DNA of 58,915 nt from Eubacterium sp. CAG:252 (GTDB taxonomy: Bacteria > Bacillota > Clostridia > Lachnospirales > Lachnospiraceae): assembly GCA_000436535.1 (NCBI GenBank), contig FR886340.1, positions 7,298 through 66,212 of the forward strand. Reading direction: 5' to 3'. The position numbers were made by a program, and so were the translations under genes. How positions within the stretch are numbered: the stretch's first letter is position 1; each line of letters starts with the position of its first letter. The notes under the pieces were generated by a model. It was given only the letters and a program-made list of their open reading frames with translations. It did not search any database and had not been told where the DNA came from. Positions 33,397 to 40,767 of this stretch are shown in pieces.

Positions 33397-35748
33397 ATGA
33401 ATATGATTACATTACCAGTAATTGCGTTAAAAAGTATGACCGTGTTGCCTGACATGGTCATACATTTTGATATAAGCAGAAAAAAATCTAAACAGGCGGT
33501 GGAGGATGCACTTGCTGCAGATGAAAAGGTGTTACTTCTTACACAGAAGGATGCACAGGTAGAGAGTCCACAGCCAGAGCAATTATATAAAACAGGAACA
33601 GTAGCTGTTATAAAGCAGGTTATAAAGCTTCCAAACAAGCTTGTGCGTGTTCAGGTGGAAGGTCTGCATAAAGCACATGCAATAGAGATAACAGATACTA
33701 AAAAGTGCATAAGAGCGGTGGCAGAGGTTCAGGAAAGTTATATAAATGAGCCTGATGAAGTTACTGACAAGGCTATAATTCTTGGCATGAGAGAACTGCT
33801 AAAGCAGTACGGTGAATCTAACCATGGAAGTAATAAGGAACTTTTAAAGTACTGGCTGGGTCTTGATGATGCAAGAGAACTTATGCTTAAGATATGCGCT
33901 GATTTTCCTATGGAATATACAGACAGGCAGACTCTTCTTGAGATGGATGATATATTAGACATATATGAATATATTGCAAGGATGCTTATAGAGTTGACTA
34001 ATGCGTATAAGATAAAGGAAGAACTTGCACTTAAGGTTAAATCTAAGGTCGATAATAACCAGAGAGAATATATTATAAGAGAACAGTTAAATGTACTTAA
34101 TCAGGAGCTTGGGCAGGATGAGTATTCAGAAACTGAGGAGTTTGATACTCAGATAGCCGGACTTAATGCGCCTGATAATATAAAAGAAAAGCTCCATAAG
34201 GAAGTGAAAAGACTTAAGAACCTGTCTAAGGGTTCGTCAGAGGTAAATGTTGAAAGAACATATATTGAAAACTGTCTTGCACTTCCTTGGAATAAGAAGT
34301 CAGAGGACAACAAAGATATAGTAAATGCAAGAAAAGTGCTTGATGCCGACCATTATGGCATGAAGGATGTAAAGGACAGAATTATAGAGTCTCTTGCGGT
34401 AAGAAATATAACATCAAAGTCAGATGCGCCAATATTATGTCTTGTCGGTCCGCCGGGAACAGGTAAGACGTCTATAGCACGTTCGGTTGCCAATGCGCTT
34501 AATAAGAAGTATATAAGAGTATGTCTTGGTGGCGTGAGGGACGAAGCTGAGATAAGAGGACACAGGAAAACTTATGTTGGTGCGATGCCGGGAAGAATTA
34601 TTGAAGGTCTTAAGCAGGCAAAGACAGCTAATCCGCTTATGCTTTTAGATGAGATAGATAAGATAAGTAACGATTATAGGTCAGATACAGCTTCTGCGCT
34701 GCTTGAGGTGCTTGACAGTGAGCAGAATTCACATTTTGTCGACCATTATATCGAACTTCCGGTTGACCTTTCGGATGTACTTTTCATAGCTACAGCTAAC
34801 GACCTTTCAACAGTGAGCACACCTCTGCTTGACAGAATGGAGATAATAGAAGTTCCGGGTTATACATTGAATGAGAAAATGCACATAGCAAAGGAACATC
34901 TTGTAAAGAAGCAGATAGCAAAGAACGGCCTTACAGCCTCAATGCTTAAGATATCTGACAGCGCGCTTAAACGTATAATAGACGGTTATACAAAGGAAGC
35001 CGGAGTGCGTGAGCTTGAAAGACAGATAGCCAGGATATGCCGTAAGGCAGTAACGCAGGCTTACGAAGAAGGGATGTATACACCGGATGGTAAGAGAAAT
35101 ACAGAGATTAAGAAATGTATACGAATTACAGATAAAAATCTTGCAGATTATCTTGGAAAAGTGAAGTACAGACCAGATAAGGCTAATAAACGTCCTGAGG
35201 TCGGCGTTGTAAGAGGTCTTGCGTGGACAAGTGCCGGAGGTGAGACGCTTGAGATAGAAGTTAATGTTATGGCAGGCAATTCTGAACTTAAGCTTACAGG
35301 CAATATGGGCGATGTTATGAAAGAGTCAGCTATGATAGCTTATTCACTTGTAAGGTCACTTACTATGTCGGGAAAGTACAAGGTTGACAGTGAATTTTAT
35401 GATAAGCATAATCTTCATCTGCATATTCCTGAAGGTGCAGTTCCTAAAGATGGACCATCTGCGGGTGTTACTATGACAACTGCCATATTATCAGCAGTTA
35501 CAGGAATACCAGTAAGGGCAGATGTCGCCATGACAGGTGAGATTACGCTTCGTGGAAAGGTGCTTCCTATAGGAGGTCTTAAAGAAAAGCTTCTTGCAGC
35601 CAAGATGGCAGGTATGAAGACCGTACTTGTTCCAGAGGAGAATAAGTCAGATGTTGAGGAACTGGAGGCTGAGATAACAGACGGACTTTCTATCGTGTAT
35701 GTAGAAAATATAAGTCAGGTGATAAAAGAAGCTCTGTTTACAAAGTAA
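33397..35748 (+). CDS. lon: ATP-dependent Lon protease
   Basis: A 783-aa Lon A-type protease. Domains in order: N-terminal substrate-binding domain (1-~200), a coiled coil, the AAA+ module (Walker A GPPGTGKTS, about 350-358; Walker B LMLLDEIDK) and the C-terminal protease with Ser688 in KDGPSAGVTM and the partner Lys in the LPIGGLKEK segment. The start has no clear ribosome site and lies five bases after the clpX stop, so it is probably translated by coupling; Met3 is an alternative start. Length is typical. Confidence 0.96.
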   Translation: MNMITLPVIALKSMTVLPDMVIHFDISRKKSKQAVEDALAADEKVLLLTQKDAQVESPQPEQLYKTGTVAVIKQVIKLPNKLVRVQVEGLHKAHAIEITDTKKCIRAVAEVQESYINEPDEVTDKAIILGMRELLKQYGESNHGSNKELLKYWLGLDDARELMLKICADFPMEYTDRQTLLEMDDILDIYEYIARMLIELTNAYKIKEELALKVKSKVDNNQREYIIREQLNVLNQELGQDEYSETEEFDTQIAGLNAPDNIKEKLHKEVKRLKNLSKGSSEVNVERTYIENCLALPWNKKSEDNKDIVNARKVLDADHYGMKDVKDRIIESLAVRNITSKSDAPILCLVGPPGTGKTSIARSVANALNKKYIRVCLGGVRDEAEIRGHRKTYVGAMPGRIIEGLKQAKTANPLMLLDEIDKISNDYRSDTASALLEVLDSEQNSHFVDHYIELPVDLSDVLFIATANDLSTVSTPLLDRMEIIEVPGYTLNEKMHIAKEHLVKKQIAKNGLTASMLKISDSALKRIIDGYTKEAGVRELERQIARICRKAVTQAYEEGMYTPDGKRNTEIKKCIRITDKNLADYLGKVKYRPDKANKRPEVGVVRGLAWTSAGGETLEIEVNVMAGNSELKLTGNMGDVMKESAMIAYSLVRSLTMSGKYKVDSEFYDKHNLHLHIPEGAVPKDGPSAGVTMTTAILSAVTGIPVRADVAMTGEITLRGKVLPIGGLKEKLLAAKMAGMKTVLVPEENKSDVEELEAEITDGLSIVYVENISQVIKEALFTK

Positions 35749-35770
35749 GAATTGTGTATTTCTAACAAGG

Positions 35771-35800
35771 GCGTAATTATGCAATATTTTAAAATTACGC
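35771..35800 (+). terminator. possible terminator after lon
   Basis: GCGTAATT (35771-35778) pairs with AATTACGC (35793-35800), followed by ATTTATAATT rather than a pure U-run. Read-through into engB is possible. Confidence 0.55.
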
Positions 35801-35877
35801 ATTTATAATTATATAAATAAAATAGAAAAATTTTATAGACGTAGTGGAATATGAATTACAAAGAAAGGAGTGTTGTT

Positions 35878-36462
35878 ATGGTTATCAAAAAGGTAAATCT
35901 TGATATAGTTATCGGTGTGACAAGTGCCATACCGGATACAGAATATCCAGAAGTTGCATTTGCAGGTAAGTCTAATGTTGGTAAGTCATCGCTTATCAAT
36001 TCGCTTATGAACAGAAAGTCTTATGCAAGAACATCTTCACAGCCGGGTAAGACACAGACTATTAATTTTTATAATATTAATGACTGTATGTACCTTGTTG
36101 ACCTTCCTGGATATGGTTATGCGAACGCAAGTCCAGCGGTTAAAGCAAAGTGGGGCAAGATGATAGAGAAGTATCTTAGAAAGTCAGCTAATCTTAAACA
36201 GGTATTTCTTCTGGTGGATATAAGACATGATCCATCAGAGAACGATAAGATGATGTATAACTGGATAGTTGATAATGGCTTCAGACCTGTTATCATAGCC
36301 ACAAAGCTTGACAAGCTGAAAAGAAGTCAGGTGGCTAAGCATGTTAAGGCTGTAAGAACTGGATTAGGTCTTAGGGAAGACGATATTCTTATACCATTTT
36401 CATCAGAAACAAAGCAGGGACTTGATGTGCTGTGGGAGACAGTAGAGTCTTATATAGGATAA
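35878..36462 (+). CDS. engB: ribosome-biogenesis GTPase EngB/YsxC
   Basis: A 194-aa GTPase needed for large ribosomal subunit assembly. Start set at ATG 35878 (MVIKKVNLDIVIG) after AAAGGAG; an in-frame ATG at 35851 lies before that site. G1 is GKSNVGKSSL, G3 is DLPGYG, G4 is TKLDK and G5 is FSSETKQG. The basic VPxxxPEVAFAGKSN-like lead-in is typical. Location directly after lon is the common arrangement in Firmicutes. Confidence 0.95.
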   Translation: MVIKKVNLDIVIGVTSAIPDTEYPEVAFAGKSNVGKSSLINSLMNRKSYARTSSQPGKTQTINFYNINDCMYLVDLPGYGYANASPAVKAKWGKMIEKYLRKSANLKQVFLLVDIRHDPSENDKMMYNWIVDNGFRPVIIATKLDKLKRSQVAKHVKAVRTGLGLREDDILIPFSSETKQGLDVLWETVESYIG

Positions 36463-36576
36463 TTGAATGTAATATTTGACAATGTTTATGGATAATATTT
36501 AAAATGTCGAATTATGTTGTTTTTAGTAAAGAAAAGTAGTATAGTGATTTATGATATTATTTTAATATGATGTAAG

Positions 36577-36626
36577 GGTCAAAAAGTTGTTAGTGTTTGT
36601 GCAATAAGACTTTTGAAATTGTGACC
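36577..36626 (+). promoter_or_regulatory. leader hairpin, recurrent element (copy B)
   Basis: GGTCAAAAAG (36577-36586) pairs with CTTTTGA...TGACC (36610-36626) around a loop with GTGTTTGTGCAATAAG. It aligns with copy A at 4668-4725 over roughly 75 bases, including the downstream AAAGGTTAAGA-like stretch, and lies about 50 bases before the HPr-like gene. Confidence 0.5.
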
Positions 36627-36678
36627 TTAGCATTTTAATAAAAGATAAAGGTTAAGACCTGATTAGGAGGAAATACTT

Positions 36679-36915
36679 ATGTTGACAGTTTCAATTTTAC
36701 TTAATTCGGTGGAAAAGGTTCAGAGATTTGTAAGCAAGATAAGCAGGTATTCATGCAGTTTTGATGTGGAGAGTGGTAACAGCTATGTAGATGGCAAGTC
36801 GCTTGTTGGCTTATTCAGTCTTGATATCAGCAGACCGTTACAGCTTACTATCAATGGTGGAGAAAGCGAAATTGAAGATGTGTTAAGGGATATTAATGAG
36901 TTTATGCAGTATTAA
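36679..36915 (+). CDS. HPr-like protein lacking the active-site histidine
   Basis: A 78-aa protein that aligns end to end with the HPr phosphocarrier (about 85-88 aa). The phosphate-accepting His15 loop (GIHARPA) is replaced by SVEKVQR, with Glu12 at the His position. The regulatory Ser46 region is kept as DGKSLVGLFSL with Ser41, the site that HPr kinase uses in Firmicutes. It therefore cannot carry phosphate in the sugar PTS, but could be a Crh-like signalling protein. AGGAGGAAA precedes the ATG. The next gene follows after 55 bases. No ptsI or HPr kinase is nearby. Confidence 0.72.
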   Translation: MLTVSILLNSVEKVQRFVSKISRYSCSFDVESGNSYVDGKSLVGLFSLDISRPLQLTINGGESEIEDVLRDINEFMQY

Positions 36916-36970
36916 GCATTAGTTAAGGATGTATCATCTTAAGCAGGTTTAAATATTAGGAAATAAAAAT

Positions 36971-37582
36971 ATGAAAAAAATATCAATAGTATTATTGGTT
37001 GTGATTATGGCGGTATCGCTTGCTGCATGCGGCAGGAATACAGGTACATCATCTGACCAGCAGAATAGTAATGAAGAGCAGCTTACAGGAAAGCATCACG
37101 TTGTTATAGCTGTTAAGGATTATGGAAATATAAGTGTAGAGCTTGATGCAGATGCAGCACCAATTACAGTTACTAACTTTGTTACACTTGCAAAAAGTGG
37201 TTTTTATGACGGACTTACATTTCATAGGATTATAAGCGGTTTTATGATACAGGGTGGAGACCCTCTTGGCGATGGTACAGGTGGTTCGGATACTAAGATA
37301 AAAGGTGAATTCTCGGATAATGGAGTGTCTAATAAACTGACACATAAGAGAGGTGCTATATCAATGGCACGTTCAAGCAGCAATAATAGTGCAAGTTCAC
37401 AGTTTTTTATAGTTCATAAGGACAGCAGATATCTTGATGGAAAATATGCATGCTTTGGTTATGTAACAGATGGCATGGATGTAGTGGACAAGATATGTCA
37501 GAATGTTAAGCCTGTTGATGATAATGGAAAGGTCAACAAAGGGGACCAGCCGGTTATCGAGAAAATAACAGTTGTTGACTAA
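36971..37582 (+). CDS. cyclophilin-type peptidyl-prolyl isomerase, lipoprotein
   Basis: A 203-aa extracytoplasmic isomerase. The N-terminus is a lipoprotein signal (KKISIVLLVVIMAVSLAAC, Cys20 in SLAAC), then a Ser/Asn/Gln linker. The cyclophilin domain (about 45-203) shows DAAPITVTNFVTL, the catalytic-site FHRIISGFMIQGGDP with Arg, GAISMARS, SQFFIVH and the YACFGYVTDGMDVV segment. It would assist folding of secreted proteins outside the membrane. It is followed by a bidirectional terminator. Confidence 0.93.
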   Translation: MKKISIVLLVVIMAVSLAACGRNTGTSSDQQNSNEEQLTGKHHVVIAVKDYGNISVELDADAAPITVTNFVTLAKSGFYDGLTFHRIISGFMIQGGDPLGDGTGGSDTKIKGEFSDNGVSNKLTHKRGAISMARSSSNNSASSQFFIVHKDSRYLDGKYACFGYVTDGMDVVDKICQNVKPVDDNGKVNKGDQPVIEKITVVD

Positions 37583-37622
37583 TGTTTACATAAGAATTGC
37601 TTAAAAACAAAAAGAGAAAATA

Positions 37623-37666
37623 AAAGGAACGATTACTTTACAAATATAATAGTAATCGTTCCTTTT
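37623..37666. terminator. bidirectional terminator (cyclophilin gene and tRNA-Leu)
   Basis: AAAGGAACGATTACT (37623-37637) pairs perfectly with AGTAATCGTTCCTTT (37651-37665). T's follow on the + strand, and an A-rich stretch before the stem gives U's on the - strand. Confidence 0.9.
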
Positions 37667-37680
37667 TGACATTTATATAG

Positions 37681-37763
37681 TGCGGAAAATGGGACTTGAA
37701 CCCACACGTGGTAACCCACACAAGAATCTGAATCTTGCTCGTCTGCCATTCCGACATTTCCGC
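37681..37763 (-). tRNA. tRNA-Leu (anticodon CAG)
   Basis: The - strand folds as an 83-base class II tRNA. The acceptor stem is GCGGAAA/TTTCCGC with discriminator A. The anticodon stem is CAAGA/TCTTG with loop TTCAGAT, giving anticodon CAG (reads CUG). A long variable arm and GGTTCAAGTCC T-arm are present. The CCA end is not encoded. Confidence 0.95.
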
Positions 37764-37773
37764 TAACTCATTT

Positions 37774-37802
37774 ATTTTATGATAATATGGATGAATTGTC
37801 AA
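37774..37802 (-). promoter_or_regulatory. promoter of tRNA-Leu(CAG)
   Basis: On the - strand TTGACA (37802-37797), a 17-base spacer and TAAAAT (37779-37774) lie about 11 bases before the tRNA. Confidence 0.8.
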
Positions 37803-37946
37803 GATGAATACGGATATATCATATAAAATATTACATATAATGTCATGATTAAAATATTTTTAAATATGATAAGGAGCTTAAGAAAGATGTCCAGACACTT
37901 AAGACAGTTTATAATGAAATATATTAGAAAAAATAGTCAATATAAC

Positions 37947-37969
37947 AAAAAAGAAGCCTTATCAGCTTC
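37947..37969 (-). terminator. terminator of tRNA-Leu(AAG), - strand
   Basis: GAAGC/GCTTC stem (37953-37957 with 37965-37969); on the - strand it is followed by six U (37952-37947). Confidence 0.75.
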
Positions 37970-37979
37970 CTTTAAGTAG

Positions 37980-38064
37980 TGCAGTCGGCGGGACTTGAAC
38001 CCGCACCCAAGCAATATGGACTAGATCCTTAGTCTAGCGCGTATGCCAATTCCGCCACGACTGC
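37980..38064 (-). tRNA. tRNA-Leu (anticodon AAG)
   Basis: An 85-base class II tRNA on the - strand. Acceptor stem GCAGTCG/CGACTGC, discriminator A. Anticodon stem CTAGA/TCTAG with loop CTAAGGA gives AAG (reads CUU, after A34 modification probably more). Long variable arm TCCATATTGCTTGGG region and GGTTCAAGTCC T-arm. CCA is not encoded. Confidence 0.95.
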
Positions 38065-38100
38065 GTATTTATTGTGTTGCTGTATCCCAGCGACTTGATT

Positions 38101-38129
38101 ATAATATCATGTGATATATAGTTTGTCAA
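38101..38129 (-). promoter_or_regulatory. promoter of tRNA-Leu(AAG)
   Basis: On the - strand TTGACA (38129-38124), a 17-base spacer and TATTAT (38106-38101). Confidence 0.85.
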
Positions 38130-38307
38130 CAAGAAATTACAAAAAAAATTAAAAAAATGAATTTTTATAGAGAAAGGAAAAAATACATTATATAATCAGT
38201 TTTATCTCTACACAAAATAGACTTGTAACGGAGTTGTTTTAATGTATGACACGATATGTCCTACTTTATATAGTTGAAAAAATATTGAAAAAATATAAAT
38301 ATATGTC

Positions 38308-38336
38308 TTTACAATTAAATAATACAATAGTATTAT
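38308..38336 (+). promoter_or_regulatory. promoter of tRNA-Thr
   Basis: TTTACA (38308-38313), 17-base spacer, TATTAT (38331-38336), ten bases before the tRNA. Confidence 0.8.
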
Positions 38337-38346
38337 ATTAGAGTAT

Positions 38347-38419
<73 letters not shown>

Positions 38420-38450
38420 TATAGCATTTGCTATGCCTGATTATGGCTAA

Positions 38451-38483
38451 TCTGGATATCATAGTAGATATCCAGATATTTTT
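38451..38483 (+). terminator. terminator of tRNA-Thr
   Basis: Perfect 10-bp stem TCTGGATATC (38451-38460) with GATATCCAGA (38467-38476), followed by TATTTTT. Confidence 0.9.
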
Positions 38484-38552
38484 ATGTTCTTTTTTAAAAA
38501 CATTGTTACATAAGATTACCGGGTTAAAATACCTTTAAGTCGCATAAATCAA

Positions 38553-38561
38553 GGGGGGGGG
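38553..38561 (+). repeat. G9 homopolymer tract upstream of the exopolysaccharide promoter
   Basis: Nine consecutive G in an AT-rich intergenic region, ending 50 bases before the -35 box of the exopolysaccharide operon. Such tracts are prone to slipped-strand length change. Confidence 0.85.
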
Positions 38562-38611
38562 TAGAAACTATAATTCATATTATGAATTAATAATCGGGAT
38601 GCTGACCCGGC

Positions 38612-38640
38612 TTGACAAGTAAACTTAGCGTATATATAAT
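38612..38640 (+). promoter_or_regulatory. perfect sigma-A promoter of the exopolysaccharide operon
   Basis: TTGACA (38612-38617), exactly 17 bases, TATAAT (38635-38640). Both hexamers match consensus fully. A CGGG/CCCG hairpin lies immediately upstream. Confidence 0.9.
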
Positions 38641-38646
38641 CAATCA

Positions 38647-38876
38647 GGATACCAACAATTAATAAACTATTAATTTTCTAAGTTTATATATAGTTAATCT
38701 TTTGAAATATTAAGATGAATCTGCCAAAGAATTATGTAAATTGCAGAATTATGAAGCAGTCAAATGGCAGAAGTCAAAGGTGAAATAAACACTGCCCAAT
38801 GACATCATATTATTTTAAGAAGATATATTGAAGGTATCTTAAGGTTACGAGTAAGACATAGAAAATAGGAGAAAAG
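38647..38876 (+). promoter_or_regulatory. long 5' leader of the exopolysaccharide operon
   Basis: About 230 untranslated bases separate the predicted start site from the first ATG. A stem TCTGCCA (38720-38726) with TGGCAGA (38765-38771) encloses 38 bases with a further TTGCAGAA segment. No U-run or known riboswitch motif is visible. Post-transcriptional control is a plausible guess. Confidence 0.5.
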
Positions 38877-39623
38877 ATGGAAACTAATATTAGACAGGAT
38901 AACAATGAAGAAGTAGAAATTGATATAATGCAGATATTAAGAATGCTTTTATCAAAGATATGGGTGATAATAGTATCTGGAGTTGCTGTGGGAATTATAG
39001 CGTTTTCAATAACAGAATTAGCAATTACACCACAGTATCAGTCGTCAATAAAGTTATACATAATTAACAGACAGAATGGTTCAACAACAACACTTAGTGA
39101 TATTCAGTCATCTACACAGCTTGTTCAGGATTATAAAGTTCTTGTAACAAGTCTTCCAGTTGTTGAGCAGGTTATAAGAAATCTTGAACTTGATATGACT
39201 TCTGATGAGCTTGTATCAAAGATTAAGTGCGAGATAGAGTCAGATTCACGAGTTCTCCAGGTCACAGTAACAGACCCGGATCCAGAGAGAGCTAAAAATA
39301 TAGTTGATGCAGTTGCTGATATATCAGCTAATCAGATAACTTCTGTTATGCAGATAGAAGGCGTAAATGTTATTGAATATGGCAGGGTTGCAACAGAACC
39401 ATCGAGCCCTAATGTAAAGAAGAATACACTGCTTGGTGCAGCGGTTGGAATCGTATTAGCAATAGCAGTACTTGTAGTTAACTTCATACTTGATGATACT
39501 ATCAAGACATCCGATGATGTTGAAAAGTATCTTGGTATAACTAACCTTTCACTGATTCCTCTTACAGAAGAAGAGTACAATGGACAGCCACATGACAGTA
39601 AGAAGAAAAAGAAAAGTAAGTAA
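38877..39623 (+). CDS. polysaccharide chain-length determinant / tyrosine-kinase adaptor (Wzz, CapA/YveK type)
   Basis: A 248-aa membrane protein with two helices (about 23-45 and 175-197) around an extracellular domain of about 130 residues, ending in a Lys-rich tail. The N-terminal IDIMQILRMLLSKIWVIIVSG and the TEPSSPNVKKNTLLGAAVG segment before the second helix (Pro-rich motif) are typical. In Firmicutes this protein binds and activates the separate tyrosine kinase encoded next, and controls the length of the exported polymer. GGAGAAAAG precedes the ATG. Confidence 0.9.
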   Translation: METNIRQDNNEEVEIDIMQILRMLLSKIWVIIVSGVAVGIIAFSITELAITPQYQSSIKLYIINRQNGSTTTLSDIQSSTQLVQDYKVLVTSLPVVEQVIRNLELDMTSDELVSKIKCEIESDSRVLQVTVTDPDPERAKNIVDAVADISANQITSVMQIEGVNVIEYGRVATEPSSPNVKKNTLLGAAVGIVLAIAVLVVNFILDDTIKTSDDVEKYLGITNLSLIPLTEEEYNGQPHDSKKKKKSK

Positions 39624-39655
39624 TAAAAAATAAGAAAGGTTGGAGGAAAGTTAGA

Positions 39656-40681
39656 ATGCAGAAGATCAATATAGAGAATGCCCAGCAGGATAATTATCAG
39701 GTAAGAGAAAGTTATAGAAACTTACGAACTAATATATTCCTTAGCGGAAAAGATACTAAAGTAGTTATGTTTACCAGCTGTGGACCTAATGAAGGAAAAT
39801 CTACAGTTACAATGAATCTCGCATCATCTATCGCAGATGGTGGCAAGAAAGTTTTATTTATTGACTGCGATTTAAGAAAGTCAGTATTAGTAGGACGTTA
39901 CAGAGTTAAGAAGGGTATTAAGGGATTGACACATTTCTTATCAGGTCAGAATACTCTTGAGGAAGTTATATATTCTACAAATGTAGAAAATATGGATGTT
40001 ATTCTTGCGGGACCTGTGCCACCTAATCCGGCAGAGCTTCTTGACAGTCCTTTATTTAAGGATACAGTTAAGGAAATGCGTGAAAAGTATGACTATGTCA
40101 TAATAGATACGCCGCCACTTGGTTCAGTTATTGATGCAGCTATTGTTGCAACAGTAAGTGATGGTGCAGTGCTTGTAATTGCAGCTAATCAGGTAAGTTA
40201 TAAGTTTGCACAGAATGTTATGGAACAGCTTAAGAAAACTAAAATTAAGATTATTGGTAGTGTTCTTAATAAGGTTGATTTGTCTGAAAATGGATATTAT
40301 GGTAAGTACTACGGCAAGTATTATGGTAAGTACTATGGAAGCTATTATGGCAATTATCATAGTGAACAGTCACCAGATAAGTCATTTGAAAAGGCTAAGG
40401 AGGCTTCAGCAGCAAAGAATTCTGGGTCAAGAAGCGGCAGTTCATCATCTTCGAGAACTTCTTCTTCATCTAAGAATGGTAAAAAGCCAGTTGCAGGAAG
40501 CGTTGGTTCAGTAGCTGCAAGAAAGAATTCACATGCACAGTCTTCAGGAGGTAATAAGAATAACACAGCTAATAAGCCGGGAAGTGTTAATGGTGTGCCT
40601 CTTAAGAAGAGAGGCAGCAGAACAGAGGAGTATGATGGAGATTTTCTCCTTGATATGGACTTTGATGATGATAACAAGTAA
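39656..40681 (+). CDS. bacterial tyrosine kinase (CapB/CpsD/YveL type) with extended disordered tail
   Basis: A 341-aa BY-kinase. Walker A is SCGPNEGKSTV (about 40-50), Walker A' is VLFIDCDLRKS (about 70-80) and Walker B is YVIIDTPPLG. The autophosphorylation cluster is a Tyr-rich repeat, with units YYGKYYG repeated and ten or more Tyr at about residues 210-232. Unlike usual CapB proteins (about 230 aa), about 100 further residues follow: a Ser/Lys/Gly-rich low-complexity stretch, then an acidic end (EEYDGDFLLDMDFDDD). The kinase domain acts with the adaptor encoded just upstream. AGGAAAG precedes the ATG. Confidence 0.9.
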   Translation: MQKINIENAQQDNYQVRESYRNLRTNIFLSGKDTKVVMFTSCGPNEGKSTVTMNLASSIADGGKKVLFIDCDLRKSVLVGRYRVKKGIKGLTHFLSGQNTLEEVIYSTNVENMDVILAGPVPPNPAELLDSPLFKDTVKEMREKYDYVIIDTPPLGSVIDAAIVATVSDGAVLVIAANQVSYKFAQNVMEQLKKTKIKIIGSVLNKVDLSENGYYGKYYGKYYGKYYGSYYGNYHSEQSPDKSFEKAKEASAAKNSGSRSGSSSSSRTSSSSKNGKKPVAGSVGSVAARKNSHAQSSGGNKNNTANKPGSVNGVPLKKRGSRTEEYDGDFLLDMDFDDDNK

Positions 40682-40767
40682 AAACATATATAGGCAACAG
40701 TAAAGGGAATGACATCAGGGGATTGTATGGCAGATATTATTTAATAAGAGTAACAGAGGATGTGAGA

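Noticed and set aside
37887..37979. 30-codon reading frame between the two tRNA-Leu genes
   Set aside because: An AAGGAG lies 10 bases upstream, but the frame runs through the terminator of the opposite-strand tRNA and has no recognisable features.
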